Shown here in pieces: positions 11,740 to 22,545 of a stretch of DNA of 64,000 bases. The position numbers and the translations under genes are program-made. The notes beneath the pieces are model-generated. The model searched no databases. It was not told the DNA's origin and saw only the letters and a list, made by a program, of their open reading frames with translations. The stretch lies in NCBI GenBank assembly GCA_037974665.1, contig CM075765.1:13077501-13141500 (forward strand), read 5' to 3'. Position 1 is the stretch's first letter, and every line of letters begins with the position of its first letter. Origin of the DNA: Ehretia macrophylla. Its lineage: Eukaryota > Streptophyta > Magnoliopsida > Boraginales > Ehretiaceae.

Positions 11740-13416
11740 ATGGTCACGGATTGGATATGGACAACACTCGTAGTATTCGCAATCACGGCTCTCCTTGATC
11801 GGCTGGTGAGAAAGAGAAAGAATAAGAGGTTACCTCCAAGCCCAAGAGGGGTTCCTATTTTGGGACATCTCCATCTGCTGGGAAACAATCCTCATCAAGA
11901 TTTGCACAAGCTAGCCAAGAAACATGGCCCCATCATGTTTATGCAGTTTGGATTAGTACCAACGATCATTGTTTCATCTCCTCAAGCAGCAGAGCAGTTC
12001 CTCAAGACGTATGATCTTGTTTTCGCGAGTAGACCACCCTCTGAGGCTTGTCAGTACATCACTTACGAGCAGAGGAACTTGATCTCTGCCCCATACGGTC
12101 CTTATTGGCGAAATATGCGTAAAATATGCACATTAGAGTTGCTTAGTAACCTTAAAATCAATTCATTCCAAGCTATGAGGAAGGAAGAGCTTGATATTTT
12201 CATTAAAACACTCAAACAAGCATCACAAGATCGTCTTGTTGTTGATCTTAGCAGCAAAGTATCATCCCTAATTGCTGATATGACTTGCAAAATGGTGTTT
12301 GGTAAGAAGTACGCAGATGAGGACTTCGATGAAAGAGGGTTCAAAGCCGTGGTGCAGGAGACTATGCAAGTAACGGCTGTTCCCAATCTTGGTGATTATT
12401 TTCCTTTTCTTGCTGTACTCGACATTCAAGGACTAAGAAGGCGTTATAAGGCTATTGTCAAGGTCTTTGATGCATTCTTTGAGAAAATCATTGATGAACG
12501 TGAACAATCGATGAACTCAGGTCAAACCAAAGACTTTGTTGACACCATGCTGGCCATTCTGAAATCTGGAGAAACTGAATTTAAGTTTGATCGGCGCCAT
12601 GTCAAAGCCATTTTGCTGGTATGTAAAACATTACTTTTATGCGCTTACAATGTGTTTGGATTGGCGGTTTGGGGAAAGTGATTGGTTTCGGAGGTATTTT
12701 AAATCCTTGTCATTATTTTGATTGGGAAGTACGTAAAGGATTTGTTGACACTGACCAATTTTTTATTTTTATTTTTTCAAACACGCCTAAACTTTCGATC
12801 ACTCAATTTGGGGTTTAAAGGGAATGAAACTCAAAGAGACTGTCCAATGGCTATATATTACCTTGTTCTGTCTACAAAATTATAAATATATCATATATTA
12901 ATATCACAAACCTTATGAACCCACCTCTCATCTTTACAAAGGTTAAATATGTTAATTTCTTTATAAAATTTATCTCTCCCTCCCATTTACTTTTCAATCC
13001 AAATAAACAATACATATAACACTTTATGAACCTTTCATTTATAATTTTACCCAATCGGTATAAGATTTAATTTTTCACTTCCCTTTCCTATGATTGATTC
13101 TTCTTTTCTTTAGCACACACCAGTTGTCGCTAGTACGCTCTTTAGCAATCTGATATTAACTTGTGATTGTATGCTAGAATGGGTGGGAAAATGAATGACA
13201 TTTTTTGTTCTATTCCAATTCTCATACTTGGTATAAAGTAATGACTTAAGAATCCTATTCGTTAGATAATGCGAATCCCCCGAATCTAGAATTTTTCATT
13301 CCAAACAAAATACAAGGGATTAGTCCATTCCCATGTTCTTGGGAATCAACTCATTTATCAAATGATCCAAATGACCTTAAAAAATATAACATTTTTATAT
13401 AATAATAAAAGTCCAC

Positions 13417-13447
<31 letters not shown>

Positions 13448-15245
13448 TATTGTTCTTATTATTATATACTTTATGAATAAAATTTTGTGGAATTCATTTG
13501 CAAATCTATTTTTTGTTGTTTGGAAGCACCCTTTTAAAAGTGCAATTTCAGGATTTGCAAATCTTGGATTTGCTTATACTTTACTTAAATCCTTACTCAA
13601 CATGTGAAATTTATAAATCCATGTTTTTCAAAACTGTTGCTCATCTTTTGATAAAAAAATTGTCCTCAAGTTTAAGAGATGGACTTCGGCTAAAATACAA
13701 AGACTAAGAAAAAAAAAAAACCATTGTCTCGCTCACTGTTTCTCTTTCAGCAAAAGAAAAAACCAACGTCTCTCTCATCCTTTCTCTTAAGATTATTTTT
13801 TCATATTAAATGTATGGTTGAATTTAAGGTTATTTTGTCACTTGGAATGTAGGTTTATTTTGTAATCTTGACTTGCTGGTTGAAGTTATGGTTATTTTAT
13901 AATGTTTAACTTTATTGACAATTTTTCTTTGTTTTTTTTTTGGGATAATTTTATGATAATAGCAATAATCAATAATAGGATGATACGATAATTTCTATAT
14001 GACAAGCCTAATTTCAATACAATAAAAGAAAGGCATTTATATAAAATATACGTATTAATTCCAATTTCACATGTATTTCAAACACAATTTGTATATATAA
14101 ATAACAGAATTTGACTTAATACTATTTTATAATTTCAACAAAGGAATTCATTTGTAAATACAAATTCTTGCGGAATTCATTTATAAATTAAATAAATTTC
14201 ATACCCCAAGTGTTTCCAAACACTATGTTATTAGAAATTTCAGTATTTTCTCTCTGAAATTGATGCGAGGGACCAGACTACATATAAATTCCACATATAA
14301 AATTGAGGTTGGATTGTGATAGTTAACCATTGACTTTATCAATTTTGAATGCTAGTTACACTAATGAGTCAATCTGTTGTATTAGCTAACGAGAAGGGGA
14401 TTAGTAGCATATTTTAATTATAGAGTGGAACCATGAGTGCGTAGAGTGCTTCTTATCTTTTCTTTTACCGGAGAAGTTACAACGTGTTGTATTGAAGTTC
14501 CGTAGACAAATATTTATGAAAACCATCCTCATAACTTTCCAAAAAAAGAGTGGCACATTTCGTAGATGCTTCGATTCCGCAATTTGGTCAAACAACCTTT
14601 GTTTAATTGACTGGATATTCTCCACGGCAGGACATGGTTACAGCTTCAATGGACACTTCAGCAACAGTAATTGAATGGATTCTCTCAGAACTCCTAAAAC
14701 ACCCGCGAGTGTTGAAGAAAGTTCAAGAAGAACTGGACAAAGTAGTAGGAATGAACAGGATGATAGAAGAGTCGGATTTGGATAGCTTGGAGTATCTGGA
14801 AATGGTGGTGAAAGAGTCCTTGAGGCTCCATCCCGTGGGACCATTGCTACTTCCACATGAGGCTATCGAAGACTGCACTGTCAATGGTTTCCACATACCA
14901 AAAAAATCTCAAATTTTCATAAATGTATGGGCAATTGGGCGAGACCCAGATGCATGGAGTGATCCAGAAAAGTTCATCCCAGAGAGATTTATCGGCAGCA
15001 ATGTAGATGTCCGAGGACGACATTTTCAACTTATCCCCTTTGGTTCAGGTAGGAGAAGTTGCCCTGGTATGCAACTTGGCCTTACCGTTGTTCGGCTAGT
15101 AATAGCACAATTAGTGCATTCCTTTGATTGGAAGCTTCCGAATGATATGATGCCTACAGATTTGGACATGACTGAACATTTTGGCTTTGTATTGTCAAGG
15201 GCCGAGCATCTAATGGCAATCCCTAGTTATCGATTACATAAATGA
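11740..15245 (+). CDS. Cytochrome P450 monooxygenase, CYP71 clan (CYP71AU50/CYP736-like)
   Basis: Two exons, 11740–12618 and 14631–15245, join in phase 0 across a 2012-bp GT–AG intron ('ctg|gtatgt…cggcag|gac') and encode 497 residues, the normal length for the family. Seen in order: an N-terminal hydrophobic anchor (about 4–20) for the ER membrane, a basic stop-transfer (RKRKNKR), a proline hinge LPPSPRG (31–37), an I-helix motif ASMDTS (298–303), ExxR as KESLR (E355, R358), PERF (410–413), and the haem loop [10 protein letters not shown] with ligand Cys437. The I-helix has Ser where the textbook (A/G)GxDT(T/S) has Gly, as I recall for this subclade. The start is the first Met of the anchor. 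Family members oxidise small molecules with NADPH–P450 reductase; the substrate cannot be inferred. No frameshift or stop is seen, so the gene looks functional. A broken duplicate lies 1.9 kb upstream. Confidence 0.95.
12619..14630 (+). other. P450 intron, AT-rich
   Basis: A single 2-kb intron at the standard CYP71-clan position just before the I-helix. It is strongly AT-rich, with a (TTA)n microsatellite at about 13419–13450. Short ORFs inside it are low-complexity. Repeated phrases ('ggaattcattt', 'caaatct') suggest old MITE debris, but no clear termini were found. Confidence 0.85.
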
Positions 15246-18222
15246 TAAAATGTGAAAAATGCCTGGAAGTCTTCTACTGCATTCTCAAGCATATTCCCCT
15301 CCTGTTCTTGTTGTAGTACTTAGATTGCGCTTGATGCTTTGTTGTACTCTCTACGTGCGCATTCAGTCAATAACGCCATGTCTATGTCTTTCTATTAATC
15401 GAAAGCTTTGGGAGAGAATGACTTCATATTTTCTTTTGCCATTGCATATCATCATTTAATCTTACATCTTCTTACTGTCACGTTTCAAAAATTGATCTTG
15501 GCAACACTATAACATTTTAACTTTTGTAAAAATTCAATTCAAAAATAAAAATAAAAAAAATCATTATGAACAATGAAAAAAAACTATTGCAACAGATTTC
15601 TTATTTGTAATGGTTTTTTCCAACAGTTTAAATTTTTGTAATCATTTTTCATGAAATTATGTACCTTTTGGCAACGATTTTTAAAAGTTGCTTATTATTT
15701 ATGAAAAACCGTTGCAATAGAGAATTTGTTACGACACTATATAAATGTAAGAATTCATTAAGCACTTGAATTCATTAAGCACTTCATTAAATGCTTATCT
15801 TAAGAGTTTATTAAATGGTCCAAACTATTCCTCTTCATATTCTTAGTATTAAATTAATCTCAATAGATACCATTAATTAAACTCATTAGTTGACAATTAA
15901 TATATTTATGACAAGAGTTCATTAATTGATCCAAACTCTTCATCTTCATATTCTTGTCATTAATTGAACTCATTAGTTCATTAATTGTCTAAAGAGTGGT
16001 AACTCTTCACATTTTTTATGGAAGAATGTCTATATATAGTGGGTTTTGGTCCCTAAGCTCGATAACTCATTTTTGAAATATACGACATCACTCTAAAGTG
16101 TTTTGAGAGCTTAGAAGTGCTAAAACTAAGTGAGAAATCCATAGTCGACCACGTTAGCAATAGTCGGAGGTACACTTTCAGTTCCTTTCGTTTCCACATT
16201 TATGTTTATTGATCTTTGTGTTTCTTTTAATGTTAAAAACATGTTGGGATCAAATATATTTCAGTAGTTAAAGTTATTTGAAATAGTTTTAGTCTTTTTG
16301 CAATAATTTTAAATATTTTTAAATTTGGCAATAAATAAAAAATGAGATGGTACACAAACTTCGAGAACGCAACCATCACTCGCCTAGAAGATTAAATTCT
16401 TAAGTTCGCAAGGCTTTAAACTATAAAATCACAATACTGAACTCATTGATATAGTGGCCCAACTTAGAACAACTAATTACATAAGCCATAATACAACATC
16501 AAATATGTGTCTCTAATAACTAGACATAATTGCCATCACAATAAGCTCGCCATTGAAATATCCAATACGTAATGCTGATGAATACTCATGGTTTCACAAT
16601 TCCAAGCTGATCAAAGAAACCCTACAATCAAGTCTTATAAAGGCGAAACCTTATTAATTATTTTGCAAAACGTTAAGTGTGAACAAAAATGAGCTTCAAA
16701 TACTAAGTAAGCAAGTTACCTCAAAAAATAGCATGTGACTGAAGGGAATGGCAGATTCCTAGGCTACTAACTCAGTAAATATGCAATTAAAACATACAAG
16801 TAATAGTCATAATCCACGCAGCGGAAACAATTACAAAATAATGCACAAAACATACCGAAAGCGGTAAACTATCGCTAGAATAGCTTTATCAGAAGATTAC
16901 CTTCAACTGTCGACGTAAAAACTCGACACACAACCTGGTATGACACTGTATGTTGGCTGGAAAAAACCGTCCCAAGCAATGGAGAACCCGATTGATGAAT
17001 CAAACCCTCGAATCTTCTCCCCTATTCCACTGCCTAGCGATTAGTGCTTGAAAATTGGGGGATTTTCGTCTAAACTTTTGTTTCAAGCCCTAGCCGTGTA
17101 TTCTCATGTGTATAGCCTTAGAGTGTCATGTGGTGTAGTATAATATGCAGTCCATGTATTTTTTGATTTGCAATAGGAGTGTATAAAGAGATAGCAAGGC
17201 TCAAGAGTTCAACAAGCACTAGAATTCTTGCATAGAATTTTCTCTTGATTTAATTAGAAGATAATTGTCATTATATTCTAATTATCCAAATCAAATCAAA
17301 TCCTACCTTTTCTCTTCAGTCCACATGTTATCCCATGCAATCCACACGTATCCATATGTCAGACAGACGCTTGACACACTCCAGTTAAGACATCCATGTC
17401 AGAACAAACATTCTTGCCCTGAAAAATTTTCTTTGTCCTGTTGTCTTAACTTCTAAATACTACTAGTACTTCCCAATTAGGAAACCACACTAAATAACAC
17501 TTCAAATACACACATCATAGAGCTAAGATAAAGGCGACGCACTAAATAGGAAAGTGGCTAGGAGAGGGACTTGAAGACATAATTGTTGTGGCTCTAAAAA
17601 TTCCAAAATACCATTGTTACACACTAGCAGTATTTTATCATTTTAACACTAAAGAGCTAGAGTTGTACTCTATGACAATTAATAGATACCCAAAGGAGGT
17701 TCTCTATCTTTGCCCTATTAAGTATAAATGACTAAAATGCCCCTCTATATTTTATCCGTAATCAAGAGTAGGTCCTATATTCGCACTATCATTCTATCTT
17801 GATTACAACTAAACCTTGGACCTTTATCATTCCTATAACCATAACCCAGATACTATTCTTTTGTCTTGGGAGTGACCCACAAGTCTAGTATCCAATATAG
17901 CCCAAGCTATATTAATATGATCTTAGATTTTGATGACTATATAGATAACTTCAAGCGAGTAGCTCTTCACTTAAGATAGCATAGAATCATGACTCATATG
18001 CACTCTATCTAATGGATCTAGTCTATGTGCCCAAAACACAGAGCTATTGACCCTATTATAAGATCTCACTCATAGTGAATCAAAACACATGTCGTAGGAT
18101 CTACTGACACATCCACATATGATCATGATGCAGAGCATTGGCCACTTAGTAGCATAAGATGCTTTTAGTTCTCTGACAATGATAGTAATGTCATTGAGAT
18201 AACATCTACTTGAGTCCCGTTC
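15246..18222. other. Gene-poor intergenic DNA downstream of the P450
   Basis: No gene is supported. At 15560–15735 there are 'ttgcaacagattt', 'ggcaacgattttt' and 'accgttgcaatag' phrases in both orientations, reminiscent of CACTA subterminal repeats. At 15745–16020 short direct repeats ('gaattcattaagcactt', 'cattaattgatccaaactcttc') precede a TATA-like 'ctatatatagtggg', which may be an old copia LTR on the plus strand. At 17640–18222 the text resembles a minus-strand copia LTR continued after the 18.2-kb insertion (see 25163). Confidence 0.5.
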
Positions 18223-18227
18223 AATGC
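17640..18227 (-). repeat. Copia-like LTR remnant, left part (split by insertion)
   Basis: This moderately GC, non-coding stretch appears to continue at 25163–25520 once the retrotransposon at 18228–25157 is removed. On the minus strand the right part starts near 25520 with 'attgggattggatgccctaaagacc', a wording typical of one plant Ty1/copia LTR start. Left and right borders are not defined. Treat as a tentative older element hit by the gypsy-type insertion. Confidence 0.35.
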
Positions 18228-19504
18228 TGTGATACCCCGAATCTGGCATGTATTCAATAGCATTTAAAGTTCATTTAAATTGCATTTTATTGACCTTTCA
18301 CCTTCTTTGACCAAACTAGTTGACTTTTCATCTACATTGACCAACTAGGACAAGGTGAAAATTTTTGAAATGGTTAATAAAGGGCAAACTTGGGATTAGA
18401 AATAAAAAAATGCAATGTTAAGTTAGTCAAATTTTGGGTCAACTTTGGAATTAAATCTGAACCAATTGGGGAAGAGTTAGGTAGCAAATTATATATGGTT
18501 GGAAATCTCTATGAGTCTAGTTTCTGAGGCTTCAAACCGTTCGTGAATTGGAGTTTTCTAGAAGAAGTTATGGCCGTTTTCGTAAGGTCGCGTATAGCTG
18601 TTTTGGTTTAGCGGGTTGACCGAATCTTTAACGTTTGACTTCTTGTCATTTTTTTTTCTAAATAAGCAGAATGCAAACGAAAAAAACATAGAAGAAAGGC
18701 TTGAAACCATGAGGAAAAGAAGGAGAAAAAAAAAGAAAATTTCAACTACAAATCACCAAATCTTTGCGTGAGCTTGCACGGGATGGTTTTCGAGGCACTC
18801 TACGAGGTTTTCCTAGTGTCTAGGAGCGTCTAAGGTGAGGGTTTCATGTTTATTTGCGCATTTGAAAATGTTGAACATAAACTTTAATTTTTGTGATTTA
18901 ACCGTAGGTTGTTATTTTGTCCGTTTCGTTGCTTAAAGAATGTTCCCTAGCAATTGTAGAACGTGTATTTATAGCTTTTTAACATTTTCTGCGGTTGAAT
19001 ATCGAATTTGAAATATAAATTGTGTAATGAATAGTAAATTATGAATAGTAAACCCCCGTTTCGATGAAGTTGCTCCGTTACGCGTTCTGTTGATGTAGAA
19101 AGGTGCTAGATATGCTAGAATGCCTAAATGTGTGGTTTAATTGGAATGTGTAATGGAAAAACGGAGAAAAACGGCTTAGTGAAAGTCGGGGTCGTTTAGG
19201 TCGAGTTTGGCGTTTTCTCGTTTTGCGTGTTGGCATTATTTCAGGAGGCCATGGAAGCACTTTTGGTGCGATTATGGCGTTGGTTGGGTGTTTGGTTGGT
19301 ATAGTTGTAGTTCAAACGAGCAAAGGAGAAAATCGGGACTTTGTGTGAATTCTAGGGTAAAGTAGGGTTTCGGGGTCTTTAGACGTGCCTTATGGTGACC
19401 TAGGAGGATTGGTGAATTCGGTTTCCAAAGCTCGTGGCTCGTTTGAAAGTAGTAGCGTTTTGAAAGTTGGGGTCATTTTTGGAATTTTGTGTGATTTCAT
19501 AGTA

Positions 19505-19580
19505 TATTGCTTATAGAATGTTTATAATGCTTATAGAATGTTTATATTGCTTATAGAATGCTTATAATGCCTATAGGATA
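19505..19580 (+). repeat. LTR minisatellite (GCTTATAGAATG)n
   Basis: About four copies of an 18–19-bp unit 'ttgcttatagaatgtttata' lie in tandem. The same array is present at about 23825–23900 in the 3' LTR, so it predates insertion. Confidence 0.8.
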
Positions 19581-19788
19581 CTTGTTATTGCTTGATAAGT
19601 TTAATTGGTGTTGTTCTTGTTACTTGTTTGATTGTAAATGCTTGTTAATACTTATTACGCTTGTTAGAGTTGATTATTGATTGAAATGTTTATCAATTGT
19701 TGATAATGCTTGATATCTTGTTTATTGCTCGTTTATCGCCTTGTATCAAGTCTTGCATTGTATAGTGTCCAGCGCGTGAGTGATGGGC

Positions 19789-19873
19789 CTCTCTGGGTAG
19801 CCTCGGGTTGCCAATGTTGGTTGCTCTAGCTCCGTGGCTATTCCCTTTCTCGCTTGGGTTGCCTCCCAGGGAG
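19789..19873 (+). other. LTR central stem module, copy C
   Basis: CTCTCTGGG (19789–19797) pairs fully with CCCAGGGAG (19865–19873), one pair being G·U. It repeats exactly in the 3' LTR at 24109–24117 and 24185–24193. It corresponds in place and surrounding words to the stem at 3958–4044. Confidence 0.5.
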
Positions 19874-20193
19874 ATTTGGGTTGTAGAATTGATGGATACT
19901 TCCGGGGTATTCCAAACTGGTATTATAAGGTGGATGCGCGCTTATTGTCATCGTTGTCAACATCAAGCTCGAGATTGATGTATCGCTCGTGAAATGGTAC
20001 ATTGCTCGTATGAGTGAACCATAGCCTTCAGAGTGTGGTATAACTTTGAATGGTTGTGTTAATGCTTTCAGAAATTGCTTATTGTATTGATTGTTTGTCT
20101 TGATTGCTTATTTATCAGTTATATTGCTTAACTGTCTTATTTGCATTGCACGACTTTCTTTCTCTCCAACTCGATATCTGTCTTGCCCTCACT

Positions 20194-20216
20194 GAGTATA
20201 CGTGTTGTGTATACTC
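20194..20216 (+). other. CTGAG-anchored LTR hairpin, copy C
   Basis: GAGTATAC and GTATACTC form a perfect 8-bp stem around the 7-nt loop gtgttgt, extended by an outer T–A pair. It follows CCCTCACT and precedes CACTCCTCACCACCACATTTCAG-like text. The 3' LTR copy is at 24514–24536 with one loop change (gtgttat). Confidence 0.6.
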
Positions 20217-20839
20217 ACTCCTCACCACCACATTTCAGAAAATGTCATGTTAGTTGAAAAGTTCGTGATTTCGTGAAAGTTCGTCCCTGAAGAGTTGTCT
20301 TGCGTGCCTATGTGTCTTGAGTGTCGAAGTTGTAAAGATATATGCTTTCATATGTTGTATGTATTTGTTGTTAAAAGAAATGTAATTTAAATCTAGCTAG
20401 GTAGTTGAGGTAAATTAATAAGCTAGTTTCTGTAATCAGTTAGCATAGCTTAACTTCAATGCATGTTGTAATGTCCAAAGGAAAAGAGCTAGAATGGCAT
20501 GATAGTTTATTTTATGCAGTAGCTTAGTATGGTTTAATTTTCAAGTTTGAGTGTACTTGTCAAAAATAAAAAGAGATAGGTTAGCTTTTAAATTGGAAAT
20601 GTATGTATACTTGCTGAGTTTAATTGTTGAGAACCGAGGCTCGGATGGCCTTGAGGAAGTTTTGTATGGTTGGACACGGTGCTGGTCCATTTATATGCTA
20701 TTACAGGTTTTACATTTCGCCTAGAAACAGGGGAGACTCCGTTCGTTTTCCCTGAAAATTTTGCCTGGGTTTGGATTTGGGTTGTGATTAGATCGATTGA
20801 TAGAACTCCCGGTCTCGAGAGGGATCGGGGTGTTACAGG

Positions 20840-20851
20840 TGGTATCAGAGC
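20840..20851 (+). other. Primer-binding site, initiator tRNA-Met type
   Basis: TGGTATCAGAGC, complementary to the 3' end of plant initiator methionine tRNA, lies two bases after the 5' LTR. This confirms the orientation and the LTR border. Confidence 0.95.
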
Positions 20852-22530
20852 TTGTCTAGCTCATAAGCCGAGACAGGGTCCTCGGTCTGGTGGGTAGTGA
20901 CCCTTGAATGTGTGCTTGTTAAGTGTGTCTTGAAAGTGTGTGCCTGTATGTGAGATTGTGTGTCTTGATTTGAATGTATGCACCTATGTGATATAGTTAT
21001 GTGTTATGTGTTAAATGTGTTTTTTCAAGTAAGGTGAAGTGTCCAGTTGTGCATTGAATTGACCTATCGAATTGGCATCGTGAATTGAATCGACCTCGTG
21101 GATTATTATTTGCTTGAAGTATTGCTTGTAATGTGTGTATTGGAATGTCTTGAATTGGTTGTGCCGTGATTTGAATTGATTATGTTGTGCTTGACTTGAT
21201 TGTTATGCTTGAGTGACTTTGTTGAATAAACTCTTTTGTAAACTTGCTGGCATAATAGCTTAAGGCATATGTATAACTGTGATATATTGGCATTCATACA
21301 TGTCTTATGGAAATGGTAAGTAAGTCCTCTTCCTCCCCTGAAGAAAGTGGTTCACAGCTAGCCTCTCAAGGTGTATGGGTTGACAGGAAATGAATGGCAT
21401 TTAATTAGCCTTTATTTGGGAGTTGGTGTTTGCTTTTGAAGCTCGGTTATTGGCGAATCTCTAAGGTCTTCCTCTGTGATTAACAGTTGTGAAGAGTAGC
21501 TTTCTCTTGGGGTTTTATTTGATTGTTCTCTGGGGCATTCTTTGGTTTTCTCAATGGGTATTCTTTGGAGACTTCTGTTGGCACTTTTCGTGGACTTGGC
21601 TATTGGGGTTTCAATTGGATTTACTGCACGGTATTATCTATGGTATATGTGTCTCGGTCTTTATTGGTGTGATACTGACATCCCTGATTAGAAATTCTTC
21701 AATGGCATTTTATAGAATTCTTAGTGGGCATTCTACTAGTATCTTTCCTTGATGGCACTTATTGGAAGTCTTACACTTGGAATCCTGTTCAGACTTATTA
21801 TCTCATATTGCTTATGGTATGCTGTGGAATACTTTGGGCTTTCTTGGTGGTAAATTGTATAAGTTCTCACCTGGCGAACAGTGAATAGGCCTTGGAGTTT
21901 GGTTTTGTATGTTGTACACCTGCTCGGGAATCTTACTCGGATATCTCATCTAGTTGGAAAAATTATATTTGTTATTTAACTTGACTGTCTTATTAGACAC
22001 ATGATAATTCCTCTAGTATTTCCTTAGACATTCTTCTCAGCATTTGATAGCGATACTCGGAATCTAATGGGTTGTCTTATGGGGTTATTATTTGGAAGGC
22101 TTCTTTGGAACTTTTGAAGTATATTTGATTAGGTTTCTTAGTATTTTCTTCGCACTCTTATCAGGGAATTCTTCTATGAAATTCATGACCAGTGGGGTAC
22201 TTATTTGGACCTCTGGATGGAACCTTTGTTTGAGCCTTTATTTGGCTTCTTATTTGGGAATTCTCAGGCAGTAATAGTTGAACTTTGACTCGAGATTCGT
22301 GTATGGGGTATTCATTCGGTATTCTTCTTATCATTAATATGTGATGTGATTTTATCTACAGTATCTTTGCTTAGGTCTTTATTGGTATTATCTCAGCGCT
22401 TTTGGTTGGAATTTTATTCTTCTTCGGTATTCGTGTCAACGGGATTCTTCAACCGATGAAGATTAGTCAGAATTGGATTTCAGATGATGCTGAGTTCTAT
22501 TGGAAGAAGAATTGTGAGAACGCAATTGTT
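20852..22530 (+). other. Non-coding body of the element, with a possible gag stub
   Basis: The body is T-rich and shows loosely repeated words (ttggaat/ggcattctt/ttcttagtgggc), with no retrotransposon domain in any frame. A 28-codon ORF at 21307–21393 is Ser-rich (MEMVSKSSSSPEES…) and sits where a gag start could be, but this is too short to identify. The 87-codon ORF at 21489–21752 is a hydrophobic product of the T-rich repeats and is not called a gene. Confidence 0.7.
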
Positions 22531-22545
22531 TTAAGAGGGGAAGGA
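22531..22545 (+). other. Polypurine tract
   Basis: 'ttaagaggggaagga' directly abuts the TGTGATACC start of the 3' LTR, the expected plus-strand primer. Confidence 0.85.

Larger units (their letters stand above)
18228..20837 (+). repeat. 5' LTR of the non-autonomous element
   Basis: It begins TGTGATACCCCGAA and ends GATCGGGGTGTTACA. Inside it are the donor-like AAGGTGAGGG (about 18832–18841), a short minisatellite (about 19505–19580), the central stem (19789–19873), the CTCACTGAG hairpin (20194–20216) and an acceptor-like CATTTCAG (about 20231–20238). Small open frames such as 19078–19260 recur in the 3' LTR because the LTRs are duplicates; they are not genes. Confidence 0.93.

Noticed and set aside
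19078-19260. 60-codon basic ORF, also present at 23398–23580
   Set aside because: Present twice only because it lies in the two LTRs of one element. Short, antisense to the LTR, no domain.
20670-20897. 75-codon ORF crossing the 5' LTR end
   Set aside because: It runs through the LTR terminus and the primer-binding site, so it is incidental.
21489-21752. 87-codon hydrophobic ORF in the non-autonomous element
   Set aside because: Its Phe/Leu/Trp-rich content follows from the T-rich repeated words of the body. It is not similar to any envelope or gag domain I recognise.
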